This document shows, one piece after another, positions 59,170-64,000 of a stretch of 64,000 nucleotides of DNA (positions within the stretch are counted from its first letter, which is position 1; the number at the start of each line of letters is the position of its first letter). The notes under the pieces are model-generated. The model was not told the origin of the DNA and did no database searches. It was given only the letters and a program-made list of their open reading frames with translations. The translations under genes and the position numbers were made by a program. This DNA comes from JAJAZB01 sp964244295 (GTDB lineage Bacteria > Bacteroidota > Bacteroidia > Cytophagales > Spirosomataceae), in contig CAXTIG010000003.1 of the NCBI GenBank assembly GCA_964244295.1, positions 1 to 64,000 on the forward strand, given 5' to 3'.

Positions 59170-59208
59170 ACTCCGAATTTAGCGGTTTAAAAAGTACCTC
59201 CAAGTTTC

Positions 59209-60477
59209 ATGCTCCAACTCCCTTTCATCCGCGAAAACCGTGACCTGACCATCGCCGGGTTGCGTCGAAAGTACGTACCCAATCCCGAAGCAGCCGTTGA
59301 CCAACTTTTGAGTCTCGACCAGCGCCGCCGCGAAACCCAGGCTGAACTCGATGCATCGCTGGCCCGGCAAAACGCCCTGGCCCGCGAAATCGGCGGGTTG
59401 ATGAAAGCCGGAAAACGCGAGGAAGCCGAAGCCGCTAAAACCGAAACGGCGACGCTGAAAACCCGCTCGAAAGAGTTGGAAGAAACGCTGCAAAGCGCCG
59501 AAGTTGAGTTGCAAGCGTTACTCGTCACGCTACCCAACCTGCCCCACGCCAGCGTTCCCGAAGGCCGCACCCCGGAGGACAACGTGGAGATTTTTTCCTG
59601 GGGAGAAAAACCAGTCTTGCCCGAAAGTGCCCTGCCTCACTGGGAACTCATCAAAAACGCCGGGATTATTGATTTTGAACTCGGCAACAAAATCACCGGC
59701 GCGGGTTTCCCGGTGTACCGGGGCAAAGGCGCACGGATTCAGCGGGCGCTGATCAATTTTTTCCTCGACGAAGCCATCGCCGCCGGTTATTTTGAAATCC
59801 AGCCGCCGATTCTCATCAACGAAGCCTCCGCCTTCGCCACGGGGCAGTTGCCCGACAAGGAAGGGCAGATGTACGAGGCGACGATCGACAAGCTTTTCCT
59901 GATTCCCACCGCCGAAGTGCCCATCACGAATATCTACCGCGATGTGATTTTGAGCGAAAGCGACTTGCCCATCAAAAACGTCGGCTACACGCCCTGCTTC
60001 CGGCGCGAGGCGGGGAGTTGGGGGGCGCACGTGCGGGGGCTGAACCGCCTCCACCAGTTCGACAAGGTGGAAATCGTGCAAATCCGCAAGCCGGAAGAAT
60101 CGTACGCCGCGCTGGACGAGATGATTGAACACGTGAAGGGGCTGTTGCAAAAACTCGAACTCCCCTTCCGCATCCTCCGCCTCAGCGCGGGCGACATGAG
60201 TTTTACCTCGGCGCTGACCTACGATTTTGAAGTCTGGTCGGGGGCGCAGCAGCGTTGGCTGGAGTGCAGTTCGGTTTCCAATTTTGAAACCTACCAGGCT
60301 AACCGGCTGAAATTGCGGTACAAATTGGAGGGAAAGACCCAACTTCTCCACACACTCAACGGCTCGGCACTAGCCCTGCCGCGCATCCTGGCGGCGTTGC
60401 TGGAAAACAACCAGACGCCGGAGGGCATTCGGATGCCAGAGGTGTTGGTGCCGTACTGCGGGTTTGAAATGATTTGA
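59209..60477 (+). CDS. serS: Seryl-tRNA synthetase
   Basis: A 422-residue class II synthetase charging tRNA-Ser. The N-terminal coiled-coil arm runs about residues 30-105, motif 2 is in PCFRREAGSWGAHVRGLNRLHQF, and motif 3 in LNGSALALPRILAALLENNQ. A 39-bp gap separates it from the small minus-strand gene. A strong terminator and a DnaA-box cluster follow. Confidence 0.97.
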   Translation: MLQLPFIRENRDLTIAGLRRKYVPNPEAAVDQLLSLDQRRRETQAELDASLARQNALAREIGGLMKAGKREEAEAAKTETATLKTRSKELEETLQSAEVELQALLVTLPNLPHASVPEGRTPEDNVEIFSWGEKPVLPESALPHWELIKNAGIIDFELGNKITGAGFPVYRGKGARIQRALINFFLDEAIAAGYFEIQPPILINEASAFATGQLPDKEGQMYEATIDKLFLIPTAEVPITNIYRDVILSESDLPIKNVGYTPCFRREAGSWGAHVRGLNRLHQFDKVEIVQIRKPEESYAALDEMIEHVKGLLQKLELPFRILRLSAGDMSFTSALTYDFEVWSGAQQRWLECSSVSNFETYQANRLKLRYKLEGKTQLLHTLNGSALALPRILAALLENNQTPEGIRMPEVLVPYCGFEMI

Positions 60478-60517
60478 TTTTTCGGGAAAAATTCTTCAAA
60501 AAATTTCACAAAAATTG

Positions 60518-60558
60518 AAGCAAAACGGGCTGACCGTCGTGGTCAGCCCGTTTTGCTT
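60518..60558 (+). terminator. Terminator after serS
   Basis: Perfect 18-nt arms AAGCAAAACGGGCTGACC at 60518-60535 and 60541-60558 with a 5-nt loop. Confidence 0.88.
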
Positions 60559-60568
60559 GAAAAGAAAG

Positions 60569-60629
60569 TTATCAACAATCACTTGAGGTTATCCACCAAT
60601 TTTTGGTCGAAAACAGGCACTTATCCACA
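60569..60629 (+). other. Cluster of three DnaA-box-like sites in a 438-bp gap
   Basis: TTATCAACA (60569-60577), TTATCCACC (60589-60597) and TTATCCACA (60621-60629) lie in the same orientation within 61 bp; the last is the exact consensus. An AT-rich stretch (60478-60517) lies upstream. The rest of the gap to 60915 shows only a weak -7 box (TACCTTCG, 60903-60910) before the LOG gene, and no gene I trust. It could be an origin, a DnaA titration site or chance. Confidence 0.5.
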
Positions 60630-60915
60630 TTCAATCTTCCGCTTTCTCGTTGCTGTCCGCCATTCGTACAATTTTTCGTAAAAATCGTGCCATCGCGGAG
60701 ACCCCATCCGTCCGCGCAACCCTCCCGGTTTCGACGTTTTTTCAGCGCATCGAAGCCTCGCCCCAATCGCTGCCGATGAGCGACCCGCTTGCCGCACGGT
60801 TCAGCCGAAAAACCGGGTTTTTCAGAACGTGTCCCAAGCCGTAGGAGGGGAAAGTTAACATTTCCTTTCACCCCCGGTCTTTTTCCCTTCTCCCCCGCGC
60901 CCTACCTTCGCGGCC

Positions 60916-61497
60916 ATGAAAAGTGTGTGCGTCTTCTGCGGGTCCAGCACCGGGCACCGCGACATCTTTCGCGAAACGGCGGCGGAATTGGGAAAAACGC
61001 TGGCCGAGCGCGGCATTCGCCTCGTGTACGGCGGCGGCAACGTGGGCCTGATGGGCGTGGTCGCCAACGCGACGCTAGCCGGGGGTGGCGAGGTCATCGG
61101 CGTGATTCCGCAGTTTTTGAAGGAATGGGAAGTGGCCCACCTCGACGTCACCGAACTCCTCGTCACCCAAACCATGCACGAGCGCAAGGCTCGCATGGCC
61201 GAACTTTCCGATGCCTTCGTGGCCCTGCCTGGTGGGTTCGGCACGCTCGACGAATTGTTCGAGATTCTGACCTGGAAACAACTCCGCCTCCACGCCAAGC
61301 CGGTTATCCTGCTCAACACAGACGGCTTTTTCGACCCGCTCCTCCTGATGGTCGATTCGATGGTAGCCAACGGCTTCGTCAGCCCCCAGAACCGCCAACT
61401 CGTACAAGTCGCCAGCACGCTCGACGGGGTTTTCGACTTATTCGCCAACCAGCCCGTCGAGGCTGAGGACAAGTGGGTGGATGCTTCAAAGGTTTGA
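60916..61497 (+). CDS. LOG family protein, cytokinin riboside 5'-monophosphate phosphoribohydrolase-like
   Basis: A 193-residue Rossmann-fold protein (TIGR00730). VFCGSSTGHRDIF starts the fold, YGGGNVGLMGVVANATLAGG and PGGFGTLDELFEILTWKQL (the PGGxGTxxE motif) form the active site. The family cleaves nucleoside 5'-monophosphates to base and ribose 5-phosphate; bacterial roles vary. The stop codon is inside the repeat at 61491. Confidence 0.93.
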   Translation: MKSVCVFCGSSTGHRDIFRETAAELGKTLAERGIRLVYGGGNVGLMGVVANATLAGGGEVIGVIPQFLKEWEVAHLDVTELLVTQTMHERKARMAELSDAFVALPGGFGTLDELFEILTWKQLRLHAKPVILLNTDGFFDPLLLMVDSMVANGFVSPQNRQLVQVASTLDGVFDLFANQPVEAEDKWVDASKV

Positions 61498-61554
61498 GGG
61501 TTTGATGAGGTTTGAAGGAGAAAATACCCTCAAACCTCATCAAACCCTCAAACC
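61491..61554. repeat. Inverted repeat with GGTTTGAGGGTTTGATGA words
   Basis: 28-nt arms at 61491-61518 and 61527-61554 match at 27 of 28 positions. It includes the stop codon of the LOG gene and ends 16 bases before the next start. Confidence 0.9.
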
Positions 61555-61570
61555 TTCAAACGCTTTTTTC

Positions 61571-62017
61571 ATGCCCAACTGGCTCCTTCTCCTGCTCGCC
61601 GTGCTGATCGGGGCACTGTTGCCAGTGCAGGCGGGCCTCAACGCCCAACTCGCCCGCGTGGCGGGCAATCCGGTGTGGTCGGCGCTGATTTCCTTCGGCA
61701 CGGGTTCGATTGGGCTGGTGGCCTACCTGCTGGTGAACCGCGTCGGACTGACGACGGTCACTGCCCTGCGCGCCGCTCCCTGGTACCTCTACCTCGGCGG
61801 ACTGCTCGGGGCGGTGTACGTCACCATGATTTTGCTGCTGGTGCCGCGCCTGGGCGTGGCGCTCACCTTCGGGCTGACCATCGCCGGGCAGATGCTGCTC
61901 TCGCTCCTGCTCGACCACTTCGGACTACTGGGCTTGCCGGTGCAGCCCCTTTCGGCGGGACGGCTGGCGGGGGTGGCCTTGCTGGTGGTCGGGGTGATGT
62001 TGATTCGTCGGTTCTGA
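61571..62017 (+). CDS. DMT family transporter, YdcZ/DUF606 type
   Basis: A 148-residue membrane protein with five hydrophobic helices (for example NWLLLLLAVLIGALLPVQAG and GLLGAVYVTMILLLVPRLGV). This half-size transporter pattern is DUF606/YdcZ. I use the ATG at 61571; the upstream in-frame codons are repeat-derived. The substrate is unknown. It may be co-transcribed with the LOG gene. Confidence 0.85.
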   Translation: MPNWLLLLLAVLIGALLPVQAGLNAQLARVAGNPVWSALISFGTGSIGLVAYLLVNRVGLTTVTALRAAPWYLYLGGLLGAVYVTMILLLVPRLGVALTFGLTIAGQMLLSLLLDHFGLLGLPVQPLSAGRLAGVALLVVGVMLIRRF

Positions 62018-62037
62018 ATTTATTTCTGGAAAAATAT

Positions 62038-62070
62038 TTTGGAACAATCGTTCCTTAAATTCTACCTTTG
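62038..62070 (+). promoter_or_regulatory. Promoter with palindromic operator upstream of the SDR gene
   Basis: TTTG at 62038-62041, 21 nt, then an exact TACCTTTG at 62063-62070. The spacer contains GGAAC-AATC-GTTCC (62041-62054), a palindrome where a repressor would block the promoter. A second CAATCATTCC half lies at 62125-62134 just before the start codon. Confidence 0.6.
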
Positions 62071-62137
62071 ACCCGACCAACCGGAGGCAAACCGCTTCCG
62101 GTTTTTGTTGAATCAATTTTAAACCAATCATTCCAAA

Positions 62138-62887
62138 ATGGGCAAGCTAACGGGGAAAGTCGCCGTCATCACGGGCGGCAACAGCGGCATCGGACTGACG
62201 ACGGCGCAGGAATTTTTGCGTGAAGGGGCGCGGGTTCTCATCACGGGCCGCAACGAAACCGCCGTGACGGAAGCAGTGAGCACCCTCGGCGAGGGAGCCA
62301 GCGGGCTGGTATCGGACACCAACCAGATGGACGACGTACTCAGCCTGGGTGAAAAAGTGGCTGCGTTGGTGGGGAAAATCGACGTGCTGTTCGTCAACGC
62401 GGGCATGGGCAAGTTTGCACCCATCGAGCAGATGTCGGAAACGGTGTTCGACGAAATTATGGACACCAATTTCAAGGGCGCGTACTTCACCCTCCAGGCC
62501 CTGCTGCCGCTGTTGAATGAGGGCGGCTCGATTATCCTGAACACGTCCATCAACGCGCACATCGGCATGGCCGGGGCCAGCGTGTACGCCGCCAGCAAAG
62601 CCGCGCTGCTTTCGCTGATTCGCAACCTCTCGACCGAGTTGCTGCCCCGCCGGATTCGGGTGAATGCGATTAGTCCGGGACCGATTGGCACGCCGATGTG
62701 GGGAAAATTGCCCTTGCCCGCCGAACAGTTGCAGGCAATGGCCGGGCACGTGCAAAGCCAGATTCCGCTCGGCCGCTTCGGCACGGCGGAAGAAATCGCC
62801 AAAATCGCGTTGTTTTTCGCCTCCGACGATTCGAGTTTCGTGCTCGGGGCCGAACTCATCGCCGATGGGGGGATGGCGACGTTGTGA
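62138..62887 (+). CDS. SDR family NAD(P)-dependent oxidoreductase
   Basis: A 249-residue classical SDR. TGGNSGIGLTTAQEF binds the dinucleotide, VNAGMGKFAP follows, and the catalytic residues are in LNTSINAHIGMAGASVYAASKAAL (Ser, Tyr, Lys). The C-terminal block ISPGPIGTPMW and VLGAELIADGGMATL is typical of sugar/quinone-type SDRs in this group. It has its own promoter and a palindromic operator. It is followed by an inverted repeat. Confidence 0.92.
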   Translation: MGKLTGKVAVITGGNSGIGLTTAQEFLREGARVLITGRNETAVTEAVSTLGEGASGLVSDTNQMDDVLSLGEKVAALVGKIDVLFVNAGMGKFAPIEQMSETVFDEIMDTNFKGAYFTLQALLPLLNEGGSIILNTSINAHIGMAGASVYAASKAALLSLIRNLSTELLPRRIRVNAISPGPIGTPMWGKLPLPAEQLQAMAGHVQSQIPLGRFGTAEEIAKIALFFASDDSSFVLGAELIADGGMATL

Positions 62888-62903
62888 GGGGTACATTTTT
62901 TAC

Positions 62904-62988
62904 TGTCATCCTGGAAGGACCTTGTCGGACCACCATTCCTTTTTCAGGAAACTAAACGGTGGTTCAACCAGGTCCTTCCAGGATGACA
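62904..62988. repeat. Inverted repeat, GTCATCCTGGAAGGACC family
   Basis: 18-nt perfect outer arms at 62904-62921 and 62971-62988, extended inward with mismatches to about 34 nt. The loop shares ACCATTCC and CTAAACGGT with the other members at 9684 and 42164. Confidence 0.9.
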
Positions 62989-63079
62989 ACGGGCGTAGAA
63001 CGGGGACGTTTTAGCCGGAAACTCAGTTTTCGCCAAAACGTCCCAATTTTACGGCGTTGAATTTCCCGCGCTGATTCCC

Positions 63080-64000
63080 ATGATTCTCGAACAACTCTAC
63101 ACGGGCTGCCTCTCTCAGGGGGCCTACTACCTCGAAAGCGGAGGCGAGGCTGCCGTCATCGATCCGCTCCGCGAAACGGCGCCCTACCTGCGCCGGGCTG
63201 AAAAAACGGGTGCCAAAATCAAGTACGTGTTCGAGACGCACTTCCACGCCGATTTCGTGTCGGGGCACCTCGATTTGGCCGAAAAAACCGGCGCGACCAT
63301 CGTGTACGGCCCCCACGCCAACACTGCCTACCCCGCACATCACGCCAAAGACGGAGAGGAATTTTCGCTCGGCAAGCTCAAACTTCGCGCGCTGCACACG
63401 CCCGGCCACACGCCCGAATCGACCACATACCTGTTGTTCGACGAAGAGGGGAAACCCCACGCCATTTTCACCGGCGACACGCTGTTTATCGGCGACGTGG
63501 GCCGCCCTGACTTAGCCATCAAAGGCAACCTCAGCGAGCGCGACCTGGCCGGAATGCTCTACGACAGCCTTCATACCAAAATCATCCCCCTGCCCAACGA
63601 CCTGATCGTGTACCCGGCGCACGGGGCGGGGTCGGCCTGCGGCAAAAACATGAGCAAGGAAACCAGCGATACGCTCGGCCACCAGAAAGAAACCAACTAC
63701 GCGCTCCGGGCGGCCAGTAAAACCGACTTCATCGACGCCGTGCTCGAAGGACTGACCAAAGCCCCGGCTTACTTCGCCCAGAATGCCCGCCTCAACCAGC
63801 GCGGCTACGAACCCCTCGACGCCGTGATGGAACGCGGTCAGCAGGCGCTTTCGCCCGACGTTTTTGAAGCCGCCGTCAATGAAACCGGCGCGTTGGTGCT
63901 CGACGTGCGTCCCGCCGCCGCGTTTGCCGCCGGGTTTATTCCCAACGCCATCAACATCGGCCTCGACGGTCAGTTTGCCCCCTGGGTGGGGGCGCTGGTG
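63080..64000 (+). CDS. Metallo-beta-lactamase fold/rhodanese protein, persulfide dioxygenase-like (partial)
   Basis: At least 307 residues, running off the right edge. ETHFHADFVSGH is the MBL metal motif, TPGHTPESTTYLL and FTGDTLFIGDVGRPDL follow, and a rhodanese-like domain begins near residue 245 (ALVLDVRPAAAFAAGFIPNAINI). This arrangement is that of bacterial persulfide dioxygenase-type proteins that detoxify sulfane sulfur. The ATG at 63080 begins MILEQLYTGCLSQGAYYLES. The sequence after 64000 is needed to know whether a second rhodanese follows. Confidence 0.88.
   Translation, partial: MILEQLYTGCLSQGAYYLESGGEAAVIDPLRETAPYLRRAEKTGAKIKYVFETHFHADFVSGHLDLAEKTGATIVYGPHANTAYPAHHAKDGEEFSLGKLKLRALHTPGHTPESTTYLLFDEEGKPHAIFTGDTLFIGDVGRPDLAIKGNLSERDLAGMLYDSLHTKIIPLPNDLIVYPAHGAGSACGKNMSKETSDTLGHQKETNYALRAASKTDFIDAVLEGLTKAPAYFAQNARLNQRGYEPLDAVMERGQQALSPDVFEAAVNETGALVLDVRPAAAFAAGFIPNAINIGLDGQFAPWVGALV

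Noticed and set aside
58955..59182. Plus-strand frame between der and serS
   Set aside because: The minus-strand 52-residue frame at 59011-59169 has better protein character.
60650..60844. 64-residue plus-strand frame in the serS-LOG gap
   Set aside because: Low-complexity composition, non-ATG start and no conservation signal that I can see.
73..62988. The palindromes as a CRISPR array or a REP/RAYT system
   Set aside because: They are dispersed singly, not in spaced tandem arrays, and no Cas, RAYT or transposase gene is present.

Overview
The window is chromosomal DNA of a Bacteroidota bacterium. The evidence is the dcw run murC-ftsQ-ftsA-ftsZ, a TonB-dependent receptor with a carboxypeptidase-regulatory-like N-terminus, a C-terminal tail of type IX secretion style at the left edge, -7 promoter boxes of the TAnnTTTG type, and start codons without Shine-Dalgarno sequences. 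The DNA is GC-rich by eye apart from one clearly AT-rich gene. I cannot name the genus; a Cytophagales- or Saprospirales-like lineage is a guess. About 60 protein genes are supported. I saw no rRNA, tRNA, CRISPR array, transposase or prophage.

Layout. 0-13 kb: AraC regulator divergent from a PhyH dioxygenase, dnaN, a Uma2-type nuclease, a TetR/royal-jelly-type propeller/SDR operon, a periplasmic thioredoxin, a class D beta-lactamase, C1 and M3 peptidases and an AI-2E family transporter. 13-22 kb: a propeller protein, a PhoB/PhoR-like pair and the cell-division run murC-ftsQ-ftsA-ftsZ. 21-29 kb: flavin reductase, AlkD-like repair protein, LON-domain protein, PaaE-like reductase, GlcNAc-kinase-like protein, cytochrome b5-like protein, thiL and mannose-1-phosphate guanylyltransferase. 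29-38 kb: TonB receptor, a CarH-like B12/MerR regulator, a cold-shock protein, an M14 peptidase broken by a frameshift, and the YifB/ComM ATPase. 38-40 kb is accessory: a UPF0175/DUF3368 toxin-antitoxin pair and an AT-rich orphan. 40-49 kb: RhlE-like helicase, NeuD-like acyltransferase, a second M14 peptidase, crcB, a DUF985 cupin, an ECF sigma/anti-sigma/DUF4097 operon, and recF. 48-64 kb, nearly all on the plus strand: pdhA, a YfgM-like TPR protein, ribH, a small island of toxin-antitoxin-like genes with a truncated HEPN gene, aspartate kinase, a large hybrid kinase, era, der, serS, a DnaA-box cluster, a LOG-family hydrolase, a YdcZ-type permease, an SDR with a clear promoter and operator, and a metallo-beta-lactamase/rhodanese protein cut by the window end.

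The most unusual property is between the genes. Most intergenic gaps hold one long inverted repeat with arms of about 16 to 52 nt, many perfect. Several families recur (CCCCGCGAG; GTCATCCTGGAAGG; GTCATyCCGACG; AACCGCTGACAG; CCTGAGC...TCGAAG; and short-word families such as TTTGAGGGTTTGAAG or GTGAGTTGTGAA). Elements with different arms share related loop sequences. Some elements overlap stop codons and supply the last residues of proteins. One lies in frame inside an anti-sigma gene. One makes two convergent genes end with the same 18 bp. No mobile enzyme in the window explains them, and this is my main candidate for an undescribed system.
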